A stretch of 64,000 nt of DNA from Streptomyces sp. DH12 (GTDB lineage Bacteria; Actinomycetota; Actinomycetes; Streptomycetales; Streptomycetaceae). The notes below the pieces were generated by a model. It did no database searches, was not told the DNA's origin, and saw nothing but the letters and a program-made list of their open reading frames with translations. The position numbers and the translations under genes are program-made. The stretch lies in contig NZ_JAHWGT010000009.1 of NCBI RefSeq assembly GCF_020873895.1, positions 1 through 64,000 on the forward strand. Reading direction: 5' to 3'. Positions 7,965-16,912 of the stretch are shown here, piece after piece. Each line of letters begins with the position of its first letter. The stretch's first letter is position 1.

Positions 7965-10034
7965 TCAGACGCCGATGGGGCGGCCGTCCTCGCGGTACAC
8001 CACGACGACCGAAGGGCGGACGATCCGGCCCGGCCCGTCGGGCCAGGTGGAGGCGGGCTTCTCGACGCTCGCGCCGTCGACCTCGCCCGGGTGCTGGACC
8101 GCGACGAGCACGCGGCGGTTCTGGATGATCGGGCCGCACGTCTCGGCGCCGGTCGGCACGGTCAGGAACTGCTTCAGCTCGCCGCGCCGGTCGCCGTGGG
8201 TGGCGACGCCGAACAGGCCGTCGTGGGAGCCGAGGGCGTTGCCGTCGGTGGAGATCCACAGGTTGCCGTGCGGGTCGAAGGCGACGTTGTCCGGGCAGGA
8301 GATCGGCGACACCCGGTCCTTGGGGTAGCCCGCGAAGTACGTGGCGGGGTCGTCCGGGTCGCCCGCGACGAGGAACAGGCGCCACGCGAAGCCGTCGGAG
8401 GCCGGGTCGTCCCAGTGCTCGGCGAGTTCCAGGATCTGGCCGTGCTTGTTGAGATTGCGCGGGTTCGCCTCGTCCGCGCCGGGCTGGCCGGGCTTGCCGC
8501 GGTTGGAGTTGTTGGTGAGGGCCACGTAGACGCGGCCGGTGCGCGGGGACGGCTCGACGTCCTCGGGGCGGTCCATCTTCGTCGCGCCGACCTTGTCGCC
8601 GGCGAGGCGGGTGAAGACGTACACCTCCTCGGCGGTCATGCCCGGCACGTGCGAGACGTTCCCGGTGGCGAGGGGGATCCACTGGCCGCTGCCGTCGAAC
8701 TCGCCGTCGTTCGGGAGCCTGCCGGTGCCGTCGACGTCCTGCGGGCTGTCGCCGGTCAGCTTGGCGACGTAGAGGGTGCCCTCGTCGAGGAGGGTGAGGT
8801 TGTGCTCGCGGGCCCGGCGGGAGCCGCCCTTCATCATCCGCTTCGACGAGACGAACTTGTAGAAGTAGTCGAACCGCTCGTCGTCGCCCATGTAGACGAC
8901 CGGCCGGCCGTCGGCGGTCAGGCGCGGCTGGGCGGCCTCGTGCTTGAAGCGGCCGAGCGCGGTCCGCTTGCGCGGCGTGGAGTCCGGGTCGTACGGGTCG
9001 AGTTCGACGACCCAGCCGAAGCGGTGCGACTCGTTCGGCTCCTGCCGGGCGTCGAAGCGCTTGTCGAACCGCTCCCACTTGCGCTCGGTGGCGCCGGAGC
9101 CGAGGCCGTACCGCTTGTCGGTGGCGGAGGAGGCGTTGGCGAAGTACTGGTTGAAGTTCTCCTCGCCGTGCAGGGTCGTGCCCCACGGGGTGGTGCCGCC
9201 CGCGCAGTTGTTGAGGGTGCCCAGCACCCTGCGGCCCGTCGGGTCGGCGGAGGTGCGCAGCAGCGGGCTGCCGGCGGCGGGGCCCGTCAGCTCGAAGACG
9301 CTGGTGGCGGTGAGGCGGCGGTTGAGCGGGTGCCGCCGGACCGGGGTGAGCCGGCCGTTGCGGTGCTCCTCCTGCACGACGACGACGGACAGGCCGTGCG
9401 CCGCCCAGGCGATCTCGACCTGCTCGCGCGTCGGGTTCTGCGGGTCGTACCCGCGGAACATCAGCACCTCGTCGGTGTACTCGTGGTTCGCGACGAGCAC
9501 CTGGCGGCCCGGCTCGCCGCGCAGCGGCAGCAGCGACAGGAAGTCGTTGTTGTACCCGAACTGGCCGGCCTGCGCCCGCGCGGTCTGCCGCTCCGGGTCG
9601 AAGGCCGGCGCGCCGCGCAGGATCGGTTCTCCCCAGCGGATGACGACCTCGTGCGTGTACCCGTTGGGGACGGTCACCTTGTCGGCCGTGTTGGGCGCGA
9701 CGGGCGCGAAGCGCAGGCCGCGCGCGCCGAGCGCCCTGCCGGCGGCCGCGGAACCGGGCGCGGCGGCGGGCGCCGTGCCGGGCGCGGCGTGCGCCTGGGG
9801 GGCGCCCGCGCCGAGCACGGCGCCGCCCGCGGCGGTCGCCACGGTCACCGTCGCGGCGGCGCGCATCATCGAACGGCGCGAGAGGGCCCGGGCCATGACG
9901 TCGCCGGCGTACTCGTTGTCGCTGGTGTTCGGCACCTCGTGGAAGCAGGCGTCACCGCAGCGGTAGCGGCAGGTCAGGGCGGACCGCCCGCCGGCGTGCG
10001 GGGTGGTGGTGAGCAACGGCAGCAGCTTGCGCAC
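7965..10034 (-). CDS. Tat-exported PhoX-family (DUF839) phosphatase-like protein
   Basis: A 689-residue exported protein. The GTG start at 10034 has an ideal AGGAGG ribosome-binding site 7 bases upstream. An unusually long ~50-residue n-region with a CRYRCGDAC cluster precedes the Tat motif SRRSMMR and a hydrophobic, Ala-rich stretch ending AQAHA-like. The mature part is the DUF839/PhoX beta-propeller family: VTVPNGYTHEVVIRWGEPI, VANHEYTDE, HGLSVVVV and NNCAGGTTPWGT are typical, as is the DNLWIST-like segment near the end. PhoX enzymes are Ca/Fe-dependent alkaline phosphatases active outside the cell, but many actinobacterial members are uncharacterised. An upstream PHO-box-like site suggests phosphate control. 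Confidence 0.9.
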   Translation of the reverse strand: MRKLLPLLTTTPHAGGRSALTCRYRCGDACFHEVPNTSDNEYAGDVMARALSRRSMMRAAATVTVATAAGGAVLGAGAPQAHAAPGTAPAAAPGSAAAGRALGARGLRFAPVAPNTADKVTVPNGYTHEVVIRWGEPILRGAPAFDPERQTARAQAGQFGYNNDFLSLLPLRGEPGRQVLVANHEYTDEVLMFRGYDPQNPTREQVEIAWAAHGLSVVVVQEEHRNGRLTPVRRHPLNRRLTATSVFELTGPAAGSPLLRTSADPTGRRVLGTLNNCAGGTTPWGTTLHGEENFNQYFANASSATDKRYGLGSGATERKWERFDKRFDARQEPNESHRFGWVVELDPYDPDSTPRKRTALGRFKHEAAQPRLTADGRPVVYMGDDERFDYFYKFVSSKRMMKGGSRRAREHNLTLLDEGTLYVAKLTGDSPQDVDGTGRLPNDGEFDGSGQWIPLATGNVSHVPGMTAEEVYVFTRLAGDKVGATKMDRPEDVEPSPRTGRVYVALTNNSNRGKPGQPGADEANPRNLNKHGQILELAEHWDDPASDGFAWRLFLVAGDPDDPATYFAGYPKDRVSPISCPDNVAFDPHGNLWISTDGNALGSHDGLFGVATHGDRRGELKQFLTVPTGAETCGPIIQNRRVLVAVQHPGEVDGASVEKPASTWPDGPGRIVRPSVVVVYREDGRPIGV

Positions 10035-10125
10035 GGTGTTCCTCCTTCGGCGCGCACCGCGCCGACGTGCTGTCGGGATGTCGTTCGCCGCGACGTTAGA
10101 CACGCCCCCGTGCAGGGCGGAGGCG

Positions 10126-10147
10126 TCGGAATGAACGGGCGATGAAT
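10126..10147 (-). promoter_or_regulatory. PHO-box-like direct repeat upstream of the PhoX-family gene
   Basis: On the minus strand two adjacent 11-base units read ATTCATCGCCC and GTTCATTCCGA. Each resembles the Streptomyces PhoP half-site (GTTCACC plus four bases), in direct-repeat order and with the correct 11-base spacing. The site is about 90 bases upstream of the GTG at 10034. PhoP binding is inferred, not shown. Confidence 0.5.
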
Positions 10148-10304
10148 GCGGGGCGTCAGGGGCGGGGTTGACGGCCGGGGAGGACTCCGTTCCGCGCCAC
10201 TCCGGGCGGCTAACCTTACGTGTCCGCCCTGGCCAGGGATGATTCCTATGGAACCCCAGCAGTACGGACATATACGGCACCCAATATGCGAAAGGCCATG
10301 GCCC

Positions 10305-11906
10305 ATGGGCATTCGGAGCTTGCTGCGCAAGGTGTTCGGACGCGACCGCGCGGAGCGTGACGAGTCGACGACCACTCCCTCCGTCCCGCCCCAGGCGGAA
10401 CGCACGGTGCCCCAGGACGAGCCGGCGGCGATGGCGACCGTGCCGTCCCCGGCGGCGCCGTCCCCCGCGGAGCGCGCGGAGGACGCGCCCTCCCCGGAGC
10501 AGACCGCCGCGGCGCTCGTCGCGGCGTCCTTCGACACCCCGGCACCCCGGCAGGCCACGGTGCCGGCGGCCCGTGCGGAGTCCGCGGACGGCGGGCGGGC
10601 CGACGCCGCGGAGGTCGCGGAGGAGGCCGCCGCGCAGGAAGCCGACGCCCGGCAGGGCGGCGCACCGGAAGACGGCGAGGACGCCCCGAAGGGCGGCGCG
10701 CCCGCCGCCGAGGAGGCCGCCGAGGACACCGCCGTACGGGACACCGACGCCCGGAGCAGCGCACCCACCGGCGGCGAGGACGCCCCGAAGAACGACGCCC
10801 CCGCCGCCGAAGAGGCCACCCAGAGCCCGGCCGCAGCCGACGCAGCCGACGCAGGCCAGGAGGGTTCCGCGCCGCAAGCCGACGCACCGGGCGACGCCCC
10901 CGCCGGCGGCAAGGACGCCCCGAAGGGCGGCGCGCCCGCCGCCGAAGAGGCCGCCGACGACACCGCCGTACAGGACACCGACACCCGGAGCAGCGCACCC
11001 ACCGGCGGCAAGGACGCCCCGAAGAACGACGCCCCCGCCGCCGAAGAGACCGCCGACGACACCGCCGTACAGGACACCGACACCCGGAGCAGCGCACCCA
11101 CCGGCGGCAAGGACGCCCCGAAGAACGACGCCCCCGCCGCCGAAGAGGCCGCCGACGACACCGCCGTACGGGACGCCGACGCCCGGCAGGGTGGCGTGCC
11201 CGGTGGTGAAGGCGCTCCGCAGGGGGGCGGGGACGGCGGGAAGCCCGCCGTGTCGCTCGCACGTGTGAAGGCGCGGGCGCCGGAAGGGGTCGTCGAGGCG
11301 TACAAGGCCGCCGGAGCCGTGCTGCGCAAGCGGGGCCTCGCCGGGGCGCGGGCGACCGTGTACCTGGTGCTCGACCGGTCCGGGTCGATGCGCCCGTACT
11401 ACAAGGACGGCAGCGCCCAGCGCCTCGCCGAGCAGGCGCTCGCGCTCGCCGCGCACCTCGACGAGGCGGCGACCGTGCCGGTGGTGTTCTTCTCCACCGA
11501 GGTCGACGGCACCGGCGAGATCGGCCTGGACGCCGTCGAGGGCCGCGTCGAGGAGCTGCACGGCGCGCTCGGCCGCATGGGCCGCACCAACTACGACCGG
11601 GCCATCAAGGAGGTCGTCGACCACCACGCGCGGTCCGGCGGCGACCGGCCCGCGCTGGTGCTGTTCCAGACCGACGGCGCCCCCGAGTCGAAGACCGCCG
11701 CGACGCAGGCGCTCGCCGACGCGGCGGCCACCGGGCGGCCGGTGTTCTGGCAGTTCGTGGCGTTCGGCGACGAGGACGGCAAGGCGTTCGACTACCTGCG
11801 TAAGCTCGACGTCGACAACGCCGCGTTCTTCCACGCGGGGCCCGACCCCCGCGAGGTCCCGCACGCCCGCTTCTACCGCGAGGCCCTGGCCGCCTGGTCG
11901 GTCTGA
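10305..11906 (+). CDS. VWA-domain protein (TerY-like) with long repeat-rich acidic N-terminal region
   Basis: A 533-residue protein. Residues 1-20 are basic ([15 protein letters not shown]); residues about 20-320 are an Ala/Pro/Asp/Glu-rich, probably disordered region with five 33-residue tandem repeats; the C-terminal ~210 residues are a von Willebrand factor A domain. The metal-ion-dependent adhesion site is intact: DRSGSM, the Thr of GRTNY and the Asp of QTDGAP. VWA proteins of this type occur with tellurite-resistance (Ter) and stress systems in Streptomyces and bind partner proteins through Mg. The start is uncertain (ATG at 10247 is in frame). The 3' end overlaps the convergent histidine-kinase gene by 34 bp. 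Confidence 0.88.
   Translation: MGIRSLLRKVFGRDRAERDESTTTPSVPPQAERTVPQDEPAAMATVPSPAAPSPAERAEDAPSPEQTAAALVAASFDTPAPRQATVPAARAESADGGRADAAEVAEEAAAQEADARQGGAPEDGEDAPKGGAPAAEEAAEDTAVRDTDARSSAPTGGEDAPKNDAPAAEEATQSPAAADAADAGQEGSAPQADAPGDAPAGGKDAPKGGAPAAEEAADDTAVQDTDTRSSAPTGGKDAPKNDAPAAEETADDTAVQDTDTRSSAPTGGKDAPKNDAPAAEEAADDTAVRDADARQGGVPGGEGAPQGGGDGGKPAVSLARVKARAPEGVVEAYKAAGAVLRKRGLAGARATVYLVLDRSGSMRPYYKDGSAQRLAEQALALAAHLDEAATVPVVFFSTEVDGTGEIGLDAVEGRVEELHGALGRMGRTNYDRAIKEVVDHHARSGGDRPALVLFQTDGAPESKTAATQALADAAATGRPVFWQFVAFGDEDGKAFDYLRKLDVDNAAFFHAGPDPREVPHARFYREALAAWSV
10680..11210 (+). repeat. Five 99-bp in-frame tandem repeats in the VWA gene
   Basis: Copies begin with GACGCCCCGAAG at 10680, 10779, 10914, 11013 and 11112. 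The period is exactly 99 bp (33 codons) except for a 36-bp insertion between copies two and three. Copies four and five are nearly identical, pointing to recent duplication. Each encodes DAPK(G/N)(G/D)APAAEE followed by [19 protein letters not shown]. Confidence 0.9.
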
Positions 11907-13201
11907 CGCGGCTCCGCCAGGGCGGGGGCCAGGTCCACGGTGACGACCAGGCCCCCGCCCGGCCCGCCGGGCTCGGCGCGTACCGTGCCGCCGTGCGCCT
12001 CCGCGACGGACCGCACGATGGACAGGCCGAGCCCCGCCCCGTCGCCCGTCCGGTCGCGGCCGCTCCCGCGCCGGAACGGCTCGAACAGGTGCGGGACCTC
12101 CCACGCCGGTACGACGGGCCCGGTGTTCGCGACCGTCAGCACGCCGTGCTCGGCGCGGACGCCGACACCGCCCCCGGGCACGTTGTACGCGACCGCGTTG
12201 GCGAGCAGGTTCCCCACGAGCCGGCCGAGGAGCGGCCGGTTGCCGCGCACCGTCCCGGCGCGGGCGACGGCGGCCGCGTCGACGGGGACGCCGTGCCGGG
12301 CGCACTCCTCCGCGACGACCCCCGCCAGGTCGACATCCTCCCGCCGGTCGAGGCCGCGTTCGCCGCGTGCCAGGAGCAGCAGCCCGTCGATGAGCCGTTC
12401 GCTGCGCCGGTTGCCGTCGAGGAGGATCCGCTTGAGGGCGGCCAGTTGCTCCCCGGCCAGCGGTTCGTCCTCGTCCAGGCCGACCTGGATGGCGGTGCGC
12501 TGCGTCGCCAGCGGGGTGCGCAGTTCGTGCGAGGCGTTGGCGATGAACCGGCGCTGGCTGTCGAACGCCTTCTCCAGCCGGGCGAGCAGCGCGTCGATGG
12601 TGTCGCCCAGCTCCTTCAGCTCGTCGTCCGGGCCGCGCACCGCGATCCGGTCGCCGAGGGTGCGCGCCGAAAGCCGCCGCGCGCGGGCGGTCATCACGTG
12701 GACGGGCCGCAGCACCCGCCCGGCCGTCCACCAGCCGACGAACACGGCGCACACCGTCATGAGGAGCAGCGCGAAACAGGACCAGACCAGCACCTGCTCG
12801 GACGCCGCCCGGGTCAGCTCGTCGGTGACGTCGGCGTACGCGAAGTGCGGGCGCAGCTCCGGCGGCGCGTCCGGCGGGAGCGCCACGACGCGTGCCGCGA
12901 TCTCCTCCGCCTCGCCGCGCGTCCCGGCGCGCGCGAGGAGGTTGACGACGGTGAGGAGGGCGGCGCCCAGCACGAGGAACACCGCCCCGTAGACGAGGGC
13001 GATGCGGGTGCGGATCGTGGACCCGCTGCCGATGCCCGCCCCGGAGGCCGACCGGCCGGCGGCGCCCCCGGCCGCGCCCGGCGCCCCCGGCCCCGACCCC
13101 GGCCCCGGCCCCGGCCCCGACTCCATCGCCGGCCCCGGCTTCGATCCCGGCTTGGATCCCGGCTTGGATCCCGGCCCCGTCCCCCTCGCCGTCCCGCTCA
13201 C
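11873..13201 (-). CDS. Two-component sensor histidine kinase
   Basis: A 442-residue membrane kinase. A Gly/Pro/Ser/Lys low-complexity N-tail (~45 residues, with GSKPGSKPG repeats) precedes the first membrane helix ([20 protein letters not shown]), a short extracellular sensor loop, the second helix ([19 protein letters not shown]) and a HAMP domain. The H-box is [14 protein letters not shown], the N-box [13 protein letters not shown], and the G-box [11 protein letters not shown]. It autophosphorylates on His and passes the phosphate to the regulator encoded just upstream. The GTG start overlaps the regulator's TGA by 4 bp (GTGA). The signal sensed is unknown. Confidence 0.93.
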   Translation of the reverse strand: MSGTARGTGPGSKPGSKPGSKPGPAMESGPGPGPGSGPGAPGAAGGAAGRSASGAGIGSGSTIRTRIALVYGAVFLVLGAALLTVVNLLARAGTRGEAEEIAARVVALPPDAPPELRPHFAYADVTDELTRAASEQVLVWSCFALLLMTVCAVFVGWWTAGRVLRPVHVMTARARRLSARTLGDRIAVRGPDDELKELGDTIDALLARLEKAFDSQRRFIANASHELRTPLATQRTAIQVGLDEDEPLAGEQLAALKRILLDGNRRSERLIDGLLLLARGERGLDRREDVDLAGVVAEECARHGVPVDAAAVARAGTVRGNRPLLGRLVGNLLANAVAYNVPGGGVGVRAEHGVLTVANTGPVVPAWEVPHLFEPFRRGSGRDRTGDGAGLGLSIVRSVAEAHGGTVRAEPGGPGGGLVVTVDLAPALAEPRQTDQAARASR

Positions 13202-13854
13202 AGCGCGTACCCCACTCCCTGCACGGTCCTGATCAGCGGGGGCGCGCCGAGCTTCCCCCGCAGCTTGCTCATGCACACCCGCACCGCCCCGGTGAAGGGG
13301 TCGGTGTGGGCGTCCCAGGCGCGTTCCAGCAGCTCCTCGGCGGAGACGGTCGCGCCCTGCGCCTCCAGCAGGACCTGGAGGACGGTGAACTCCTTCGGTG
13401 ACAGGCCCAGGTCCCGTCCGTCGCGCTCGGCGGTCCTGCGGACGGTGTCCATCCGCACGCCGTGGCGGACCAGCACCGGCGGCACCGGCGGGCGGGCGGT
13501 GCGCCGCCGCAGGGCCCGTACGCGGGACACCAGCTCGGGGAAGTCGAACGGCTTGCCCAGGTAGTCGTCGGCGCCCAGGTCGAGGCCGGCCACCCGGTCC
13601 TCGGGGTCGGCCGCCGCGGTGAGCATGAGGATGCGGGTGCGGGCGCCGCCCGCGACGAGCCGCCGGGCGACCTCGTCGCCGTGGACGTGCGGCAGGTCGC
13701 GGTCGAGGACGACGACGTCGTAGTCGTACAGGTCCAGGTGGTCCAGGGCGGCGTCGCCGGCGTGGACGGTGTCGACGGCGAACCCGGCCCGCCGCAGCCC
13801 CGTGGCGACGAGCTCCGCGAGGACCCGCTCGTCCTCCGCCACCAGTACGCGCAC
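13198..13854 (-). CDS. OmpR-family two-component response regulator
   Basis: A 218-residue regulator. The receiver domain (1-115) has the acidic pair in VAEDE, the phosphoacceptor Asp in VVLDRDLP, and the Lys in LGKPFDFPEL. The C-terminal winged-helix DNA-binding domain runs from about residue 125 (SPKEFTVLQVLLEAQGATVS) to [11 protein letters not shown]-type ending. GTG 13854 has a GGGAGGG ribosome-binding site 6 bases upstream. It is translationally coupled to the following histidine kinase. The target genes are not identifiable, but the divergent metG promoter lies about 200 bp away. Confidence 0.94.
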   Translation of the reverse strand: MRVLVAEDERVLAELVATGLRRAGFAVDTVHAGDAALDHLDLYDYDVVVLDRDLPHVHGDEVARRLVAGGARTRILMLTAAADPEDRVAGLDLGADDYLGKPFDFPELVSRVRALRRRTARPPVPPVLVRHGVRMDTVRRTAERDGRDLGLSPKEFTVLQVLLEAQGATVSAEELLERAWDAHTDPFTGAVRVCMSKLRGKLGAPPLIRTVQGVGYAL

Positions 13855-13920
13855 CGCGCCCTCCCCCCGTCCCGGACCCGGCCCCGCGGGCCCTGCCCAC
13901 CGGCCTCCGCGCCGGCCCCG

Positions 13921-13964
13921 TCCACCGGCCTGTCCACCGGTCTGTCCACCGGTCTGTCTACCGG
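13921..13964. repeat. Short 12-bp tandem repeat upstream of the two-component operon
   Basis: Nearly four copies of TCCACCGGTCTG lie between the divergent response-regulator and metG genes. The unit contains the palindrome ACCGGT, so the array could bind a regulator cooperatively or simply be a slippage-prone tract. Confidence 0.65.
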
Positions 13965-14055
13965 CCCCCATGTTTCCGGAACGTCTCCGCGCCCCCTCCC
14001 GGCGGGGGCGGCGAGGGAGCGGATTCGAAAGGTGAGGGGTGCTTCGGGCGCCCGT

Positions 14056-14061
14056 TAGGAT
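14056..14061 (+). promoter_or_regulatory. -10 box TAGGAT for a probably leaderless metG transcript
   Basis: TAGGAT, the Streptomyces vegetative -10 consensus, ends 7 bases before the metG ATG. A start 6-7 bases downstream of a -10 box would place +1 at the ATG itself. The -35 match (GTGAGG, 18 bases upstream) is weak. No ribosome-binding site is visible, which fits leaderless translation. Confidence 0.55.
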
Positions 14062-14068
14062 TTCGACC

Positions 14069-15679
14069 ATGGCGGCCACTGGATCCGAGAAGCAGGGGGC
14101 GAAGGCGTTCTACGTCACGACCCCCATCTACTACGTCAACGACGCTCCTCACCTGGGCCACGCCTACACGACCGTCGCAGGCGACGTGCTCACGCGCTGG
14201 CACCGTCAGCGCGGCGAGAAGGTGTGGTACCTCACCGGCACGGACGAGCACGGTCAGAAGATCATGCGCACGGCCGACGCGAACGGGGTCACCCCGCAGG
14301 AGTGGTGCGACAAGCTCGTCGAGGAGGCGTGGAAGCCCCTCTGGGAGCACCTGGACATCGCGAACGACGACTTCATCCGCACCACGGAGAAGCGGCACAC
14401 GGACCGCGTCCAGGAGTTCGTGCAGGACCTGTACGACAAGGGCGAGATCTACAAGGGCGGCTACGAGGGCCCGTACTGCGTGGGCTGCGAGGAGTACAAG
14501 CTCCCCGGCGACCTGATCGACGGCGAGCAGGGCGCGAAGCTCTGCCCCGTCCACAAGAAGCCGGTGGAGATCCTCAAGGAGGAGAACTACTTCTTCAAGC
14601 TGAGCGAGTACGGCCCGAAGCTGCTGGAGTTCTACGAGGCGAACCCGGACTTCATCCAGCCCGAGTCGGCCCGCAACGAGGTCGTGAACTTCGTGAAGCA
14701 GGGCCTCCAGGACCTGTCGATCTCCCGGTCGACGTTCGACTGGGGCATCCCGATCCCGTGGGACGAGAAGCACGTCATCTACGTGTGGGTCGACGCGCTG
14801 CTGAACTACGCGACGGCCGTCGGCTACGGCGCCAACCAGGAGAAGTTCGACGGGACGTTCCCCGCGAACGTGCACCTGGTCGGCAAGGACATCCTCCGCT
14901 TCCACGCGGTGATCTGGCCGGCGATGCTGATGGCGCAGGGCCTGCCCGTCCCGGGCCGGGTCGCCGCCAACGGCTGGCTGATGGTCGGCGGCGAGAAGAT
15001 GTCGAAGTCCAACCTGACCGGCATCAAGCCGCAGGACCTGACCTCGCACTTCGGCGTGGACGCCTACCGCTGGTACTTCCTGCGGGCCATCGCCTTCGGC
15101 AGCGACGGCTCGTTCTCGTGGGAGGACTTCACCGCCCGGTACACCTCCGAGCTGGCCAACGACTACGGCAACCTCGCCTCGCGCCTCGCCGCGATGGTCG
15201 GCAAGTACTTCGACGGCGCCCTGCCGGAGGCCACGGCCGCCGGCGACGCCGAGCAGGCCGTCCGGGACGGGCTGGAGAAGGCCGTCGCCGAGGCGGACCG
15301 GAAGATCGGCGAGGAGCTGGACTTCCAGGGCGGCATCCTGGCGGTCTTCGACTTCGTGAAGCAGGTCAACGGCTACATCACGGAGCAGGAGCCGTGGAAG
15401 GTCGCGAAGGACGACTCCGCGGAGGGCCGGGCCCGCCTCGCCACGATCCTGTACACGGCCGCCGAGGCGCTGCGCGCCGTGGCCGTCCTGCTGAACCCGG
15501 TCATGCCGGACACCTCGCAGAAGCTGTGGGAGTCCCTGGGCGCCGAGCCCGCGCTGGGCGCCCTCGCGGACCAGCGGGTGCGGTCCGCCGCCACGTGGGG
15601 CCTGCTCCCCGCGGGCGCGACGGTGACGAAGGGCGCGGTGCTGTTCCCGCGCCTGGAGGAGCCGAAGAAGACGGCCTGA
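14069..15679 (+). CDS. metG: Methionyl-tRNA synthetase
   Basis: A 536-residue class I aminoacyl-tRNA synthetase that charges tRNA-Met. The HIGH motif is present as APHLGH near residue 30 and the KMSKS motif as GEKMSKSN near residue 312. The connective-peptide zinc knuckle is of the single type (CVGCEEY ... LCPVHKK). The protein ends shortly after the anticodon-binding helical domain and lacks the C-terminal EMAP-like tRNA-binding domain found in longer MetRS. ATG 14069 is preferred over 14039 because it directly follows a TAGGAT -10 box. A terminator hairpin follows at 15711. Confidence 0.97.
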   Translation: MAATGSEKQGAKAFYVTTPIYYVNDAPHLGHAYTTVAGDVLTRWHRQRGEKVWYLTGTDEHGQKIMRTADANGVTPQEWCDKLVEEAWKPLWEHLDIANDDFIRTTEKRHTDRVQEFVQDLYDKGEIYKGGYEGPYCVGCEEYKLPGDLIDGEQGAKLCPVHKKPVEILKEENYFFKLSEYGPKLLEFYEANPDFIQPESARNEVVNFVKQGLQDLSISRSTFDWGIPIPWDEKHVIYVWVDALLNYATAVGYGANQEKFDGTFPANVHLVGKDILRFHAVIWPAMLMAQGLPVPGRVAANGWLMVGGEKMSKSNLTGIKPQDLTSHFGVDAYRWYFLRAIAFGSDGSFSWEDFTARYTSELANDYGNLASRLAAMVGKYFDGALPEATAAGDAEQAVRDGLEKAVAEADRKIGEELDFQGGILAVFDFVKQVNGYITEQEPWKVAKDDSAEGRARLATILYTAAEALRAVAVLLNPVMPDTSQKLWESLGAEPALGALADQRVRSAATWGLLPAGATVTKGAVLFPRLEEPKKTA

Positions 15680-15710
15680 CGCCGCCGGCCCGACCGCGAC
15701 GCCCTTCGAG

Positions 15711-15739
15711 GACCGCCGCCCCCGTGCGGGGCGGCGGTC
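15711..15739. terminator. Terminator hairpin after metG
   Basis: A perfect 12-bp stem (15711-15722 with 15728-15739) with a 5-base loop, located 32 bases after the metG stop codon, followed by TTC. A typical GC-rich intrinsic-type hairpin. Confidence 0.75.
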
Positions 15740-15877
15740 TTCGGCGTCACCGGCTCGCCAGGGGGCTTCGGCCACCCCTGCCGCACCCGCCCCGCCCGGC
15801 CTCACCCCGCCACCGAACGGGCGTTCCCCCGAGCCACTACGCTGTGCGGGCCCGCCACACCGTGCCGAGGAGCCCCC

Positions 15878-16912
15878 GTGACCGCCGCCCCCGCCGACCT
15901 CGGCGCCCGCCCGGCCGGCCCGGCCCGCCGCGCCTGGCTGACCGACCTGCCCGTCCTGCTCGTCGCGGTGGCGTGGGGCACCAGCTACCTCACCGCCAAG
16001 GGCATCACCACCGCGCAGACCGTGCTCGGGGTGCTGGTGCTGCGGTTCGCCGTGGTGCTGCCCGCGCTCGTCGTCGCCGGGTGGCGGGGGCTGCGGTCGC
16101 TCACCGCCGCCCAGGTGCGGGGCGCGGCGCTGCTGGGGTCGGTCCTGGCGGGGATCTTCCTGCTGGAGACGTACGGGCTCGTGCACACCTCGGCGACCAA
16201 CGCCGGGCTCATCATCAGCCTGACCATGATCCTCACGCCGATCGCCGAGAGCCGGGTCCGGGGCACCCGGCTGCCGGGGGCGTTCACGGCGGCGGCCGGC
16301 CTGTCGGTGCTCGGTGTGGTGCTGCTGACGCAGGGCGCCGGGTTCAGCGCCCCGTCCGGCGGCGACCTGCTGGTGCTGGCGGCGGCCGTGGCCCGTACGG
16401 TCCACGTGCTGGCCATGGCGCGCCTGCGGTCGGTGCGGGGCGCGGACTCCCTGTCGCTGACGACCGTCCAGCTGGGCGCGGCGACGCTGGTGTTCGCGGC
16501 GCTGACGCCGGTCGCCGGGGCGGACGGCGCGCCGTGGGCGGTGGCCGCGGGCTTCGGCGCCGCCCAGTGGCTGGGGCTGCTGTACCTGTCGGTGTGCTGC
16601 ACGCTCTTCGCGTTCTTCGTGCAGATGTGGGCGGTGCGGCGCACCTCCCCGTCGCGCGTGAGCCTCCTGCTGGGCACCGAGCCGGTGTGGGCCGCCGTGG
16701 CGGGCATCGCCCTGGCGGGTGACCGGCCGGGGTGGCCGGGCCTGGTGGGCGTGGCGCTGGTCCTGTGCGGTACGGCGTGGGGCCGTACCGCCGCCGACCG
16801 CGCCTCGGCCCCGCCCGAGCCCCTGCCCGTACCCGCCCCCGAGCCCGTGCCCGTGCCCGTGCCCGAGCCCGCTGACGGGTCCGAGCCCGCGCCCGTCAGC
16901 GGCCGAGGCTGA
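15878..16912 (+). CDS. EamA/DMT-family transporter
   Basis: A 344-residue inner-membrane transporter with about ten membrane helices in two EamA repeats (residues about 22-150 and 165-300). The first repeat carries the family motif VAWGTSYLTAKG. Members export metabolites or amino acids; the substrate is unknown. The final ~45 residues are a hydrophilic Pro/Glu/Val repeat tail (EPVPVPVPEPA) likely in the cytoplasm. GTG 15878 has a GAGGAG ribosome-binding site. Its 3' end overlaps the convergent L,D-transpeptidase gene by 17 bp. Confidence 0.9.
   Translation: MTAAPADLGARPAGPARRAWLTDLPVLLVAVAWGTSYLTAKGITTAQTVLGVLVLRFAVVLPALVVAGWRGLRSLTAAQVRGAALLGSVLAGIFLLETYGLVHTSATNAGLIISLTMILTPIAESRVRGTRLPGAFTAAAGLSVLGVVLLTQGAGFSAPSGGDLLVLAAAVARTVHVLAMARLRSVRGADSLSLTTVQLGAATLVFAALTPVAGADGAPWAVAAGFGAAQWLGLLYLSVCCTLFAFFVQMWAVRRTSPSRVSLLLGTEPVWAAVAGIALAGDRPGWPGLVGVALVLCGTAWGRTAADRASAPPEPLPVPAPEPVPVPVPEPADGSEPAPVSGRG

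Noticed and set aside
7965-12752. A 1595-residue open frame on the minus strand
   Set aside because: Only its last 689 codons are the PhoX-family gene; the rest runs antisense across the VWA and through the histidine-kinase gene in another frame, an artefact of high GC.
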